Assembly: GCF_029027585.1 (NCBI RefSeq)
Contig: NZ_CP093397.1
Location: forward strand, 1,039,405 to 1,103,404
Direction of reading: 5' to 3'
Length of the DNA: 64,000 bases
DNA from: Sulfurimonas sp.
GTDB taxonomy: Bacteria; Campylobacterota; Campylobacteria; Campylobacterales; Sulfurimonadaceae
Part shown: positions 41,871 through 51,880 of the stretch, one piece after another
Layout: each line of letters begins with the position of its first letter
How positions within the stretch are numbered: position 1 is the stretch's first letter
Notes under the pieces: model-generated
What the model saw: the letters and a program-made list of their open reading frames with translations, nothing else
Databases searched by the model: none
What the model was told of the DNA's origin: nothing
Made by a program: the position numbers and the translations under genes

Positions 41871-43199
41871 TTATAGTAAAATATATGTAGCAAGTCCTAA
41901 AAAACTAAAGAATCCTACTACATCTGTTACGGTAGTTAAAATAACTGTACTACCTATGGCTGGGTCTATATCCATTTTTTTTAAAAACAGAGGGATAGTC
42001 GCACCGAAAAAACCTGCTACAAAAAGGTTTATGAGCATACTAAGAGCAATTACTACTCCAAGAAGAGGCATATCAAACCAAAGTGCAGATACAATAGCCA
42101 TAATTATAGCGAAGATGAAACCATTTATAAGAGAGATAGAAACTTCTTTTTTTATAATTCTCTTTGCATCACCTTGAGAAATCTCACCTAAAGCTAATTG
42201 TCTTACAACAACAGTCAAACTTTGAGTTCCCGCATTTCCACCCATAGACGCAACTATTGGCATTAAAATCGCCAAAGCAACCATACTCTCTAAGGTATCT
42301 GAGAACATCGCTATGACCAAAGAAGCTGCAATAGCAGTTAAAAGGTTTAAAGACAACCAAGTAGCGCGTTTTCGTCCCGCTTTTAATATGCCATCATCTT
42401 CTTCTGCATCATCATCAACACCAGCAAGGTTGTACATCTGTTCAGTTGCTTCATCTTGAATGATGTCATAAATATCATCAGAAGTGATACGACCAAGTAA
42501 GACTCCATAAGTATTAACGATTGGTAAAACAGAGAGGTCATACTCTTCAAATTGCTGAACTATATCTTTTATATCGTCTGTATCTACTGCCAATTTTGGT
42601 TCAAAACTATCATCACTTAACTCAATGTTTTCGTTAATGGTTTTAGAAAAATCAAAAATAAGAAGGTCATCTAAACCAATCGTAAATCTTAATTTATTAT
42701 CTTTATTTGTAATAAAAAGATTTTGAACATTTTCAATCTCATTTGCTTTTCTTAAAATTGCAAAGCGTCTTACAACATCTTGAACTTTTTCACTTTTGAG
42801 TGCTGTAAAAACCTCAAATTGCATATATGAACCAGCTTCATCTTCATTGTATGTTTTAAGCTTAGTTATCTCTTGCTTATCATCTTCATCTAGAGTCTCA
42901 AAAACTTGCGAAGCCTTGCTTTCATCTAGCTCTTCAAGTTCTTGCATAAAATCTGTTTGGTCATCAGACTCTAGTTCTGTTACTGCGTAAGAAAGTTCAT
43001 CTACACTAAGGTTTTCAACTACATCATCAAAATATCTATCAGGAAGGGCAAGGGCTACATCCCCGATAAGGTCTTTTGGTACAAATTTTAAGGCATCAAC
43101 AAACTCACTATCATCTAGCTGTTTTAAAATTTTAGCAATATCTGATGGGTGAATCTCACTTAAATCATGAGAATTTAAATATTCTTGTAGTTTGTTCAT
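41871..43199 (-). CDS. mgtE: Magnesium transporter MgtE
   Basis: The protein has 442 residues: an N-terminal acidic superhelical domain (1-125), a CBS pair (about 130-250; 'VLPIVNTYGVLLGRITSDDIYDIIQDE') and five membrane helices with the MgtE signatures 'PIVASMGGNAGTQSLTVVVRQLALGE' and 'DPAIGSTVILTTVTDVVGFFSFLGLA'. It is a Mg2+-gated channel for Mg2+ uptake. It is probably cotranscribed with the CNNM-like gene downstream. Confidence 0.95.
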   Translation of the reverse strand: MNKLQEYLNSHDLSEIHPSDIAKILKQLDDSEFVDALKFVPKDLIGDVALALPDRYFDDVVENLSVDELSYAVTELESDDQTDFMQELEELDESKASQVFETLDEDDKQEITKLKTYNEDEAGSYMQFEVFTALKSEKVQDVVRRFAILRKANEIENVQNLFITNKDNKLRFTIGLDDLLIFDFSKTINENIELSDDSFEPKLAVDTDDIKDIVQQFEEYDLSVLPIVNTYGVLLGRITSDDIYDIIQDEATEQMYNLAGVDDDAEEDDGILKAGRKRATWLSLNLLTAIAASLVIAMFSDTLESMVALAILMPIVASMGGNAGTQSLTVVVRQLALGEISQGDAKRIIKKEVSISLINGFIFAIIMAIVSALWFDMPLLGVVIALSMLINLFVAGFFGATIPLFLKKMDIDPAIGSTVILTTVTDVVGFFSFLGLATYILL

Positions 43200-43325
43200 A
43201 GTGTGAAATTATACCCTACAATTTTCATATAGTTAAAATAAATTTGATTGTATCGATTTCTTAATTATCAATTAAGTTAAATTTTTATAAAATCAACTAA
43301 TATAATAAATATTATGGAGAGAAAA

Positions 43326-43709
43326 ATGAAAAAAATAATACTAAGTGTTGCTCTTATTCTATCACTAAGTTCAGTTAGTGGATTTGCAGATGCAATGGAC
43401 GATATTATGCAAAGTAAAATTTCTAAGCAAAGTACTGATCAGAGTAAAGTTACTACAAGAGGTTCTTCTAAGAAAGAGAATGCAGCAGCCCAACAAGCTC
43501 GATTAGAACAATTTGCTTCAGTAAATAGCAATCAATTAGCAAAAGAGATTGCTATGGGACATGGTGAGTTAGTTGATACTTTAGCAACAATGCTAAAAGT
43601 AGATAACAAAAGTGTTTTTGTATCAAAACTACAATCTAATTATGGAAACATTTATACATCACAAGATATGCAAACAGCAGATATCTTAAAAAATATTTCT
43701 AAAATATAA
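43326..43709 (+). CDS. Small secreted protein of unknown function
   Basis: From ATG 43326 ('GGAGAG' just upstream) the protein is 127 residues; an in-frame ATG at 43314 overlaps that RBS. It has a signal peptide 'MKKIILSVALILSLSSVSGFA', then a Gln/Ser/Lys-rich mature part ('KENAAAQQARLEQFASVNSNQ', 'GHGELVDTLATMLKVDNK'). No family is recognised. It is bounded by a terminator at 43722. Confidence 0.75.
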   Translation: MKKIILSVALILSLSSVSGFADAMDDIMQSKISKQSTDQSKVTTRGSSKKENAAAQQARLEQFASVNSNQLAKEIAMGHGELVDTLATMLKVDNKSVFVSKLQSNYGNIYTSQDMQTADILKNISKI

Positions 43710-43721
43710 CTCATACTATCT

Positions 43722-43757
43722 AACTCTTATCCTTTATTGAAGGGTTGGAGTTATTTT
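43722..43757 (+). terminator. Terminator after the 127-aa secreted protein
   Basis: Arms AACTCTTATCCTT and AAGGGTTGGAGTT form a 13-bp stem with one mismatch and two G-T pairs, followed by ATTTTT. It ends about 13 bases before the RBS of the next gene. Confidence 0.65.
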
Positions 43758-43769
43758 TAGCATCTACTC

Positions 43770-43784
43770 AAGGTTATTCCTATC
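43770..43784 (+). promoter_or_regulatory. RBS and putative ATC/ATT start of the DUF4105 gene
   Basis: AAGG (43770-43773) is followed by in-frame ATT 43776 (spacing 2) and ATC 43782 (spacing 8). From ATC the protein starts 'MLKILVFLVISLPIFAQ', a good signal peptide. No ATG, GTG or TTG exists in frame between the stop at 43758 and ATG 43905. Confidence 0.55.
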
Positions 43785-45587
43785 CTTAAAATACTCGTAT
43801 TTTTAGTTATTTCGTTACCTATTTTCGCACAATCAAACTACTATATTAAATTAGCAAAAGAGAGAGAACTCTCAAAATCCTCATATTGGCACACCCTTCT
43901 GCACATGCCTAAAAATAAAAGTGAGCTTGCTAGCAAAGATTTTTTTCTAGCAGATAATGGAAAAACAGACGCTTTAGCAGAACTAGAAGCAACAATTTAT
44001 TCTTTATATAACGAACAACACTTTGATGACAACTCAACTGCTTGCCTTTTTCCTGCAAGAAAACATTGGCTTGTAAAGGAACTAAAGATGAAAGGACTTC
44101 CTAAAGTGAATTGCGAAGAGTTTGATTATTTGATGGAACAGATGAGCCCTGATTCTGTTAGTTTGATTTTTCCATTTACTCAAGGAAGTTCTCCATCATC
44201 TATGTTTGGGCATACATTTCTACGAATTGATTCAAAAATTAAACCAAAGATGCTCTCTTATGCATTTAATTATGCATCAGAATCTAATGATGAAGATAAT
44301 CACTTAGAGTACATGTATAAAGGTTTTTTTGGTGGTTACAAAGGTTTCTATTCTCTTATGCCATATTATGCAAAAATTAAAGAATATAGAGATTTAGAAG
44401 AACGAGATATTTGGGAGTATGATTTAAACTTCACAAAAGAAGAAACTCAACAAATGATAAGACATATTTGGGAGGTTGAGATTAATCACTCATGGTACTA
44501 TTTTTTCACAAAAAATTGTTCCTATAAGATGTTATGGATAATGGAATCAGCAAGACCAGGTTTAAATTTACGAAAATATTTTAACTACCATGTAATTCCA
44601 TTAGAAACAATAAGAGCAGTAATTGATGAAGGATTAGTAAATAAACATCATTATAGGCCAGCAAGAAACACTAAACTAATTGCATATGAAAGTCGATTAA
44701 ATAGTGAAGATATAAAAAATGTTTTTAACCTAAGTGGAGATAATTTAGAACCAAAAGAGTATCTTAAAGATAGCGATTCTAATGTACAAACCAAGCGTTT
44801 TGTATTAGAGGCTTCTTCTGAATTTGTTGAGTATGATTATCTAAAAAAAGATATTAATGAGAGTCAATATAAAAGTAAAATATACAAAATTCTAAAAGCT
44901 AGAGCCTCTCTAGGAGAAGGAGAGCATATAGAGATTATTATTCCCATTGACCCAGTATTATCACATCGTTCATTTAGAGTAACGGCAGAGATAGGTACTA
45001 GAAATTCAAAAGCCATAAGTTTTATAGGAGTTCGACCTGCTAATCATGCTATAGAAGATTTTGATCTTGGTTATTCAACTGGAGCTCAAGTGGAATTTAT
45101 GAACCTTCTCTTCTCTTATTCAAAAGATGATTTCAATATTGAAAAAGCAACCATAGTTTCTGTTGCGGCTCTATCGCCAAAGAGTGAATTTTTTAAGCCA
45201 AACTCCTATCGTTTTTCTTTTGGGCTTGATAGAAAATTCTTAAGTGAAGGAACAGAGATTACAGCCAATTACTCACTAGGTGCAACATGGGGAAATCATT
45301 ATGGATATGTGTATCTTTTGGGAGATGTATTACTCTATACAGATGATTTTTTGACATTAGGCTTAGGAGGAATTGCTGGAGCTGTTTTATATCAAGGAAA
45401 GGATTTTAAAACAAATATTGAAGTAAATCAACGTCTTTATCATACAGGGGAGAATCAACTTCTATTTTCATTTTCACAACACTATAGATCTTCACAAAAT
45501 ACAGCCATATCTCTTTCGTATGAATATATTGAAAAATATAAAACTGACTGGAACACATTTAAACTATCTTTGAACTACTTTTTTTAG
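43782..45587 (+). CDS. DUF4105 (Lnb-like) exported membrane protein
   Basis: From ATC 43782 it would have 601 residues. Starting at ATG 43905 removes the signal peptide and about 40 residues. The DUF4105 core has 'GSSPSSMFGHTFLRID', 'YKGFYSLMPYYAKIKEYRDLEERDIWEYDL' (given in two parts: ...'KIKEYRDLEERD') and 'YYFFTKNCSYKMLWIME' with the conserved Cys. From recent literature as I recall it, DUF4105 proteins include the lipoprotein N-acyltransferase Lnb. The C-terminal half (about 400-601) alternates polar and hydrophobic strands like an outer-membrane barrel and ends in 'LSLNYFF'. Activity here is inference. Confidence 0.78.
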   Translation: MLKILVFLVISLPIFAQSNYYIKLAKERELSKSSYWHTLLHMPKNKSELASKDFFLADNGKTDALAELEATIYSLYNEQHFDDNSTACLFPARKHWLVKELKMKGLPKVNCEEFDYLMEQMSPDSVSLIFPFTQGSSPSSMFGHTFLRIDSKIKPKMLSYAFNYASESNDEDNHLEYMYKGFFGGYKGFYSLMPYYAKIKEYRDLEERDIWEYDLNFTKEETQQMIRHIWEVEINHSWYYFFTKNCSYKMLWIMESARPGLNLRKYFNYHVIPLETIRAVIDEGLVNKHHYRPARNTKLIAYESRLNSEDIKNVFNLSGDNLEPKEYLKDSDSNVQTKRFVLEASSEFVEYDYLKKDINESQYKSKIYKILKARASLGEGEHIEIIIPIDPVLSHRSFRVTAEIGTRNSKAISFIGVRPANHAIEDFDLGYSTGAQVEFMNLLFSYSKDDFNIEKATIVSVAALSPKSEFFKPNSYRFSFGLDRKFLSEGTEITANYSLGATWGNHYGYVYLLGDVLLYTDDFLTLGLGGIAGAVLYQGKDFKTNIEVNQRLYHTGENQLLFSFSQHYRSSQNTAISLSYEYIEKYKTDWNTFKLSLNYFF

Positions 45588-45588
45588 A

Positions 45589-46236
45589 TTATCTAAGCTT
45601 AAAAATATACCCATTTGATACTTTACTCATTTTGTATCTATATCTTCCATCAAGTTCGATAACCGCTCTGTAATAACCCTCATGATTTCCAACTCTAACC
45701 TTACAAAAGATTCCTTTTTTGTTCTCTTTAGAGTAACTTTTTAAACTTGTATCTCTTTTAAAATCTATAACTATTCTGTGTGGCGCTGGGAGCAAAAAGT
45801 TTCTAATGATTTTATCTTTTGTTATTATTTTAAGAGTTTTTTTAGATGATAAGAAAGTTGCATATTTTATAGATGCTATTTTTTTATATTTAGTTTTTTT
45901 CTTTTGTTTAGATTTAATAGCTATATTTTTAGATTCTACGATTGGTGCTTCATAACTTTGTGATATAAATACAGGTAGATGCCAGTCAACACTATTGTTA
46001 AGGGTTATACTTCTTGTTTGTATTGATGCATCTAGGTTTTCATATTCAATAGTTACTTTTTTTATTATTCTCGCACTTGAGGGTAGAGTGATTGATGAAC
46101 GCTTTAGTGGGGAGAGTGATTTTACAGTGTTTGAAGTGTAGGTCATATCCTTTTCTCCTTTGGGAGGGAAAAAAGGATTTTCTCTAGCTTCTAATGACAG
46201 AAGTAGCAAGGATGAAACAAATAAAACTTTAATCAA
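45589..46236 (-). CDS. AMIN-domain-like periplasmic protein
   Basis: The protein has 215 residues with a signal peptide (1-17, 'SLEA'), a basic low-complexity middle ('IKSKQKKKTKYKK') and a C-terminal beta domain: 'TFLSSKKTLKIITKD', 'NFLLPAPHRIVIDFKR', 'KVRVGNHEGYYRAVIELDGRY'. This pattern resembles AMIN domains that target proteins to peptidoglycan or septal sites. It lies directly downstream of the FtsB-like gene, supporting a cell-envelope role. Confidence 0.75.
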   Translation of the reverse strand: MIKVLFVSSLLLLSLEARENPFFPPKGEKDMTYTSNTVKSLSPLKRSSITLPSSARIIKKVTIEYENLDASIQTRSITLNNSVDWHLPVFISQSYEAPIVESKNIAIKSKQKKKTKYKKIASIKYATFLSSKKTLKIITKDKIIRNFLLPAPHRIVIDFKRDTSLKSYSKENKKGIFCKVRVGNHEGYYRAVIELDGRYRYKMSKVSNGYIFKLR

Positions 46237-46273
46237 ATCTACCCCTAAATTTATCTCTAAGCATTATATCAAG

Positions 46274-46552
46274 TTATTGTGCAGAAATTTCTTTGAGTTC
46301 GAAATACTCTCTTTGAAGTTCAGCATTTTCATCTTTAAGTCTATAAACTTCACTTTGAAGATAGTCTTCATAATCTTGAAGTTCAAAGAGAACTTCTAAA
46401 GAATTTGTTCCATAAAGTAATATCCCTATATAGATGCCAACCACTAAAACTATTAAAAATAAAAATAAAAACTTTGCTAAAGAGAGCCCCAAATATTTCT
46501 GTGTAATACTTTGGGAGTCGTCTATATCTTCATAAAGTTCTTCATTCTGCAT
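46274..46552 (-). CDS. FtsB/DivIC-like septum formation initiator
   Basis: The protein has 92 residues with a cytoplasmic N-terminus, one membrane helix (about 28-50; 'FLFLFLIVLVVGIYIGILLYG') and a coiled coil (about 55-90; 'DYLQSEVYRLKDENAELQRE'). This size and topology match FtsB/DivIC divisome proteins, and its position 9 bases after enolase matches Campylobacterota and other genomes where ftsB follows eno. Confidence 0.82.
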   Translation of the reverse strand: MQNEELYEDIDDSQSITQKYLGLSLAKFLFLFLIVLVVGIYIGILLYGTNSLEVLFELQDYEDYLQSEVYRLKDENAELQREYFELKEISAQ

Positions 46553-46561
46553 AATTTTTAC

Positions 46562-47827
46562 TTAGTTAAAGATTCTTGACCCTAAATACTCGCCATACAT
46601 AACTTCATTTTCTATTTCTAAAATACGGTTGTATTTAGCAGTTCTCTCACCACGAGCGGTTGAACCTGTCTTAATTTGACCACAGTTTAATGCTACTGCA
46701 AAGTCAGCTATGAAAGCATCTTCACTCTCACCAGAACGATGACTCATAACACAAGTATACCCATTTCTTTGAGCTAAACGAACCGTCAACATAGTTTCAC
46801 TTACTGAACCTATTTGATTTGGTTTTATAAGGATTGAGTTTGCTATCTCTTTGTTGATACCTTCATTTAAAATATTTACATTTGTAACAAAAAGGTCATC
46901 TCCAACTATTTGAATTTTATCGCCAAGCTTCTCAGTCATTAGCTTAAATCCATCCCAATCATCTTCACTTAAACCATCTTCGATAGAAACTATTGGATAT
47001 TTAGCGCATAAATCAGCGTAATAATCAACTAACTCAGCAGAACTTACTGTACGATTTTCCGAGTCAAGTCTATATCCGCCATCTACAACAAGCTCAGATG
47101 CTGCTACATCTAAAGCGATTGCGATTTGTTCACCTGCTTTATATCCAGCTTTTTCAATCGCTTCTAAAATAACTTGTATTGGTTCTTCATTTGAAGATAA
47201 ATCTGGAGCAAATCCACCTTCATCACCAAGAGCAGTATTGTGTTTGTTAGATTTTAGTATAGCTTTTAGGCTGTGGTAAACTTCAGCAGATGCGCGTAAA
47301 CCTTCTGCAAAATCAGTAAAACCAACAGGAACAATCATATACTCTTGAAAGTCAACAGAGTTATCAGCATGTGAACCACCATTTATGATGTTTAACATTG
47401 GAGTAGGAATAGTCATAGCATTTGCACCACCAAGGTAACGATAAAGTGGCATACCTAAACTTTTAGCAGCCGCGCGAGCAACAGCCATAGAAACACCAAG
47501 AACAGAATTTGCTCCTAAATTTCCATAGTTCTCTGTGCCATCAACTTCTTTCATAATAGCATCTATCATCGCTTGGTTAAAAGGAGATTGTCCAATAAGA
47601 GCATCTGAGAGTTCATTGTTAACATGAGAAACAGCTTTTAAAACACCCTTCCCCTTATAGCGTTCATCTCCATCACGAAGTTCTAATGCTTCACGCTTAC
47701 CTGTACTTGCTCCAGAAGGAACAATAGCACTCTCAATTGTTCCATCACTTAACTCTACTGTCGCTTTAACTGTAGGATTTCCACGAGAATCCATTACTTC
47801 AATTGCACTAACGCTATCAATAAACAT
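46562..47827 (-). CDS. eno: Enolase
   Basis: The protein has 421 residues and interconverts 2-phosphoglycerate and phosphoenolpyruvate. Motifs: '[17 protein letters not shown]' (10-26), '[17 protein letters not shown]', '[20 protein letters not shown]', the catalytic Glu in '[11 protein letters not shown]', and '[15 protein letters not shown]' with '[11 protein letters not shown]' for Mg2+ and substrate binding. It is downstream of recA and upstream of an ftsB-like gene, a conserved arrangement. Confidence 0.98.
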   Translation of the reverse strand: MFIDSVSAIEVMDSRGNPTVKATVELSDGTIESAIVPSGASTGKREALELRDGDERYKGKGVLKAVSHVNNELSDALIGQSPFNQAMIDAIMKEVDGTENYGNLGANSVLGVSMAVARAAAKSLGMPLYRYLGGANAMTIPTPMLNIINGGSHADNSVDFQEYMIVPVGFTDFAEGLRASAEVYHSLKAILKSNKHNTALGDEGGFAPDLSSNEEPIQVILEAIEKAGYKAGEQIAIALDVAASELVVDGGYRLDSENRTVSSAELVDYYADLCAKYPIVSIEDGLSEDDWDGFKLMTEKLGDKIQIVGDDLFVTNVNILNEGINKEIANSILIKPNQIGSVSETMLTVRLAQRNGYTCVMSHRSGESEDAFIADFAVALNCGQIKTGSTARGERTAKYNRILEIENEVMYGEYLGSRIFN

Positions 47828-47897
47828 CTATCTACCTTTATGCTTTTATATTCTTAGCATTTTATCTAAAATTTGTTAAGAGTAAGTTTATTTCAAC

Positions 47898-48935
47898 CTA
47901 AGCATCTGAATCATCTATCTCACTTGTATCCATAACCATAACATTACTAATACCCATAGCTATTTTTATTTTTTCTTCTATCTCAGCTGCTAATTCTGGT
48001 TCATCTTTAAACTTAGCCTTAACATTTTCACGCCCCTGACCAAGTTTTGTTTCCTCGTAAGAAAACCAAGCTCCACTTTTATCAATTATGTCCAATTTAA
48101 CACCATAATCAACTAGCTCACCCTCTTTTGAGATTCCTTCTCCAAACATTATGTCAAATTCTGCCTGACGAAATGGTGGTGCTACTTTATTTTTGATAAC
48201 TTTTGCTTTAACACGATTACCTATTTGGCTTTCACCCTGTTTCAAAGAAGCGATTCTTCTTACATCTATACGAACAGAAGAATAAAATTTTAGAGCATTA
48301 CCACCAGTTGTTGTTTCAGGAGAACCATACCCCATCATTCCAATCTTCATACGAAGCTGATTAATAAAAATAACTGTACAGTTCATTTTAGAAAGAACCC
48401 CAGTAAGTTTTCTAAGTGCTTTTGACATTAATCTAGCTTGAAGACCAACTTGCTGATCACTCATCTCACCCTCTAATTCTACTTTGGGAGTAAGTGCTGC
48501 AACAGAATCAATAACGATTAAATCAATTGCCCCACTTCTAGCAATTGTTTCAACAATATCAAGAGCTTGCTCACCATAATCAGGTTGAGAAACAAGTAGA
48601 TTCTCAACATCAACACCAAGATTTTTAGCATATACAACATCAAGAGCATGTTCTGCATCTATAAATGCACATATTCCTCCTGCTTTTTGACACTCTGCTG
48701 TTATTTGAAGTGCTAAAGTAGTTTTACCAGAACTCTCAGGTCCATAAATTTCTACAACTCGACCCTGAGGAATTCCACCAATACCAAGTGCCAAATCAAG
48801 CCCTATAGAGCCTGTGCTAATAGATTGCATTGGCTGAATATCTTTATCACCAAGGCGCATTAAAGCACCCTTACCAAATGCTTTATCAATCTGCTTCATC
48901 GCTAAGTCTAATGCTTTTTGTTTATTTGCGTCCAT
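47898..48935 (-). CDS. recA: Recombinase RecA
   Basis: The protein has 345 residues. Walker A '[10 protein letters not shown]' (64-73), Walker B '[10 protein letters not shown]', L1/L2 loops '[17 protein letters not shown]' and '[22 protein letters not shown]', and an acidic C-terminus 'TSEIDDSDA'. It performs homologous strand exchange and is a DNA-damage coprotease. Upstream it diverges from mqnD over about 150 bases; no LexA box was identified. Confidence 0.98.
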   Translation of the reverse strand: MDANKQKALDLAMKQIDKAFGKGALMRLGDKDIQPMQSISTGSIGLDLALGIGGIPQGRVVEIYGPESSGKTTLALQITAECQKAGGICAFIDAEHALDVVYAKNLGVDVENLLVSQPDYGEQALDIVETIARSGAIDLIVIDSVAALTPKVELEGEMSDQQVGLQARLMSKALRKLTGVLSKMNCTVIFINQLRMKIGMMGYGSPETTTGGNALKFYSSVRIDVRRIASLKQGESQIGNRVKAKVIKNKVAPPFRQAEFDIMFGEGISKEGELVDYGVKLDIIDKSGAWFSYEETKLGQGRENVKAKFKDEPELAAEIEEKIKIAMGISNVMVMDTSEIDDSDA

Positions 48936-49089
48936 TTGTGGCTCACTTATTTTAAATTTTGAGTAATTGTATATGAATTTACGAAACTTTTTAAAAAGTA
49001 TTGCAATTTGTCATATTTTATATCTTATTTCTCTATAACTTTTTTCTATATTGGCAGGATTTTATCCTAATTTGGTTAAAATATAAGTT

Positions 49090-49953
49090 ATGAAAACAAC
49101 TTTAATAGCCCACTCTCCTGACGCCGATGATATATTTATGTACTATGCCATAAAATTTGGTTGGGTAGATATGGAAAATACTCTTTTTGATAATGTTGCA
49201 AAAGATATTCAAACTTTAAATGAAGACGCATTAAATGGTGTTTATGACATAGTTGCTATAAGTTTTGCACTTTATCCGCACATAAAAGATGATTATGCCC
49301 CACTAAGAACTGCTGTTAGTTTTGGTGAAGGTTATGGTCCTAAACTCATCAAGAAAAAAGGCGTTAAACTCAAAAGAAACTTCAAAGTAGCTCTTAGTGG
49401 AAAACACACTACAAATGCTATGCTTTTTCGTATAGCCTACCCAGATGCCAGAATAACATACATGAACTTCTTAGAAATAGAACAAGCAGTTTTAGATGGA
49501 GTTGTTCATGCAGGTGTTTTGATACATGAGAGCATCTTAACTTATGATGAAGCCTTAGAAGTTGAGAGAGAGATGTGGGATATTTGGCAAGAGTTAGCGG
49601 GAGATTATTTACCTCTTCCTCTTGGGGGCATGGCAATTCGCCGTTCACTTCCACTAAACAAAGCTATTGAATATGAAGCAACTTTAACAAAAGCTGTAAA
49701 AGTAGCACGAGAACATAAAGATAGACTCTCTAAAATGCTTATTGAAAGAGATTTAGTTCGCATTGATGCCCAAACCTTAGACAAATACCTAGAACTTTAT
49801 GCAAATGATGACTCTATAACTCTTAGCGATATTCAATACAAAGCGATAAATAAACTTTTTGAGATAGGGTATAAACATGGCTTTTACGATGCACAAGTTA
49901 ATGTGCAAGACTTTATGATTCCAACAGAATATAAAGAACTTAGGAACTCATAA
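49090..49953 (+). CDS. mqnD: 1,4-dihydroxy-6-naphthoate synthase-like (MqnD)
   Basis: The protein has 287 residues and a periplasmic-binding-protein-like fold used by futalosine-pathway enzymes: 'AHSPDADDIFMYYAIKFGW' (7-25), 'DIVAISFALYPHI', 'GYGPKLIKKKG', 'GVVHAGVLIHESILTY' and 'DYLPLPLGGMAI'. MqnD converts cyclic dehypoxanthine futalosine to 1,4-dihydroxy-6-naphthoate in menaquinone synthesis. Campylobacterota use this route. fliQ follows 3 bases downstream. Confidence 0.9.
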   Translation: MKTTLIAHSPDADDIFMYYAIKFGWVDMENTLFDNVAKDIQTLNEDALNGVYDIVAISFALYPHIKDDYAPLRTAVSFGEGYGPKLIKKKGVKLKRNFKVALSGKHTTNAMLFRIAYPDARITYMNFLEIEQAVLDGVVHAGVLIHESILTYDEALEVEREMWDIWQELAGDYLPLPLGGMAIRRSLPLNKAIEYEATLTKAVKVAREHKDRLSKMLIERDLVRIDAQTLDKYLELYANDDSITLSDIQYKAINKLFEIGYKHGFYDAQVNVQDFMIPTEYKELRNS

Positions 49954-49956
49954 ATA

Positions 49957-50223
49957 ATGGAAGCAAAACTAATCGCATTAGGAGTTGAAACTTTTAAAAC
50001 AGCCCTTATTTTAGCTCTTCCTGGTTTACTAACAGGTATGTTTATAGGTTTGGCTGTAAGTATTTTTCAAGCAACTACGCAAATAAATGAAATGACTCTA
50101 TCTTTTATTCCTAAGATTATTGGTGTTGTTGTTGTGATTATTTTAACAATGCCTTGGATGCTAAATGTAATGACAGACTTTGCAACAAATGTCTTTGGTA
50201 TGATGACTGAATTTATAGAGTGA
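49957..50223 (+). CDS. fliQ: Flagellar export apparatus protein FliQ
   Basis: The protein has 88 residues with two membrane helices (about 15-40 and 55-78). It has the family pattern 'ALPGLLTGMFIGLAVSIFQATTQINEMTLSFIPKI' (parts 'GLAVSIFQATTQINE' and 'TLSFIPKIIG'). It is part of the flagellar type III export gate. It overlaps murB by one base and follows mqnD closely; other flagellar genes are not in the window. Confidence 0.95.
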   Translation: MEAKLIALGVETFKTALILALPGLLTGMFIGLAVSIFQATTQINEMTLSFIPKIIGVVVVIILTMPWMLNVMTDFATNVFGMMTEFIE

Positions 50224-51044
50224 TGAGTTCTAAAAAAATAAACTTCTCAACATTTTCTTCTATAAAAATAGGTCCAAGCCTTGATGTAAAACTTTTAGAA
50301 GAGGTAAATGATTTTACAAAAGAGTATTATCTCATAGGCTCTTGCAATAATATTTTACTTGGCAATAACCCTCCAAAACTAATGAAACTCTCTAAAATAT
50401 ATGATTATATAAAAATAGAAGATGCTATTTTAAAAATCGGCGCGGCAACACCATCTGGTAAGATAGCTTCTTTTTGTAAAAAAAACAATATTGCAAATTT
50501 TGAATTTGTATCTCATCTGCCAGGGACATTAGGTGGTTTGCTTTTTATGAATGCTGGCCTAAAAGAGTATGAAATCTTTAATCAACTCATATCTATAAAA
50601 ACTTGTAATGGTAAAAAACTAAAAAAAGATATAGATTTTGGTTATAGATATACAGATATTAACTCTCCTATTTTACAAGCTACCTTTCATCTAAACTTTG
50701 GATTTAATGAAGATAAAATAGATATGTTTAAAAAGATGCGCTTAAATCAACCAAGTACACCATCGGCAGGTAGTTGTTTTAAAAACCCTAAAGGCGATTA
50801 TGCAGGAAGACTTATAGAAGAAGTTGGACTAAAGGGCAAAAGAATTGGGGATATGGAGTTTAGTACAAAACATGCAAATTTTTTAGTAAATCATGGAAAT
50901 GGAATATTTGAAGATGCTATCTCTCTCATACAAGAAGCTCAAAAAAAAGTTTATGAAAAATTTAATATTTGGCTAGAGTGTGAAGTAAAGATTTTGGATA
51001 AAGACTATATGAGTGACTCTTCGCCACTCATAAAAAAGAGTTAG
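50223..51044 (+). CDS. murB: UDP-N-acetylenolpyruvoylglucosamine reductase
   Basis: The ATG at 50223 overlaps the fliQ stop (TGATG); GTG 50220 is also possible. The protein is 273 residues, a short MurB as in other Campylobacterota. FAD-binding and catalytic motifs: 'LIGSCNNILLGN', 'SHLPGTLGGLLFMNAGLKEYE', 'STPSAGSCFKNPKGDYAGRLIEEVGLKGKR' (parts 'SAGSCFKNP' and 'AGRLIEEVGLKG') and 'HANFLVNHGN'. It reduces the enolpyruvyl group to lactyl in UDP-MurNAc synthesis. Confidence 0.95.
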   Translation: MSSKKINFSTFSSIKIGPSLDVKLLEEVNDFTKEYYLIGSCNNILLGNNPPKLMKLSKIYDYIKIEDAILKIGAATPSGKIASFCKKNNIANFEFVSHLPGTLGGLLFMNAGLKEYEIFNQLISIKTCNGKKLKKDIDFGYRYTDINSPILQATFHLNFGFNEDKIDMFKKMRLNQPSTPSAGSCFKNPKGDYAGRLIEEVGLKGKRIGDMEFSTKHANFLVNHGNGIFEDAISLIQEAQKKVYEKFNIWLECEVKILDKDYMSDSSPLIKKS

Positions 51045-51805
51045 AAACGAAGCATTAAACCTGCATAAACACCTGAAAAATCTAAATCCACATTAGCATC
51101 TCCTGCACTATCGTCTTCAAGTTTGATTTTTTGTATTCTATATCCTAATTCTATTGCTGGTTTTATAGGCGACTTTATATCAAAAGTATAGTCAATTTTA
51201 ACACGAGCATCATATACGGTGTTGCCCCCATAAGAAATATACTTTAGATCACTCTCTAAGCCTATATTTGTTTTAGGAATCTCAACTCTTGCTCTTAAAT
51301 ATACAAGAGGGATAACTACTGTTTTTGAGTCGCTATAGTCTGTAGTTACTGCATCTACAACAACGGCATCTACCTCATACTTTATATCTGCCACTTTCAA
51401 GTCTAGTCCTAAGTCTAGTGTTATCCATAATGTATTATCAAGTATATTGTAGTAAGGAATAATATCAAACTCTGTTACACCTAAAGTTGTTTTTGAATTT
51501 GTTGGAGCAGTAAAGTTTTTAAATGAACCTGTTGCTAAACCATTGTTATTTAAGTTTGCATACTCTAGTCTTAAATTTGGTAAAATAGGTACTGGATGTT
51601 TTAGTAAAACCCACAAATAAGCTTGTGTTTGAGAATCCTCTTTTGATTTATCAGTAGCTGTAACATTACTAGCATCTGTATAGCTAAGCTCTCCACTTGA
51701 AGCCTGAGCCCAAGCACCAACACCTAATTCAACTTTTATAGCATTTGCACTTAAACTTGAGGCTAAAATAACTACACATGCTAATGTTGTCAATATTTTT
51801 TTCAT
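51041..51805 (-). CDS. Outer-membrane beta-barrel protein (TIGR04219-like)
   Basis: The protein has 254 residues with a signal peptide (1-21, 'SSLSANA'), alternating beta strands throughout and a terminal 'YAGLMLRF', a typical outer-membrane insertion signal. The start 'IKVELGVGAWAQASSGELSY' and 'LRLEYANLNNNG' match the TIGR04219 outer-membrane family from memory. The function is unknown. It converges with murB and overlaps its end by 4 bases. Confidence 0.8.
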   Translation of the reverse strand: MKKILTTLACVVILASSLSANAIKVELGVGAWAQASSGELSYTDASNVTATDKSKEDSQTQAYLWVLLKHPVPILPNLRLEYANLNNNGLATGSFKNFTAPTNSKTTLGVTEFDIIPYYNILDNTLWITLDLGLDLKVADIKYEVDAVVVDAVTTDYSDSKTVVIPLVYLRARVEIPKTNIGLESDLKYISYGGNTVYDARVKIDYTFDIKSPIKPAIELGYRIQKIKLEDDSAGDANVDLDFSGVYAGLMLRF

Positions 51806-51858
51806 TAAAATATCCTTTGATTGTTTATATCATTATATCAAAGAGTTTTAAAAGGAAT

Positions 51859-51880
51859 CTTTAGAGCAAAAGCTCTAAAG
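51859..51880 (-). terminator. Terminator hairpin downstream of tpx
   Basis: A 9-bp perfect stem CTTTAGAGC / GCTCTAAAG with loop AAAA (TTTT on the minus strand) lies about 80 bases after the tpx stop. On the minus strand it is followed by 'attccttttaaaa', so partial termination is plausible. Confidence 0.65.
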
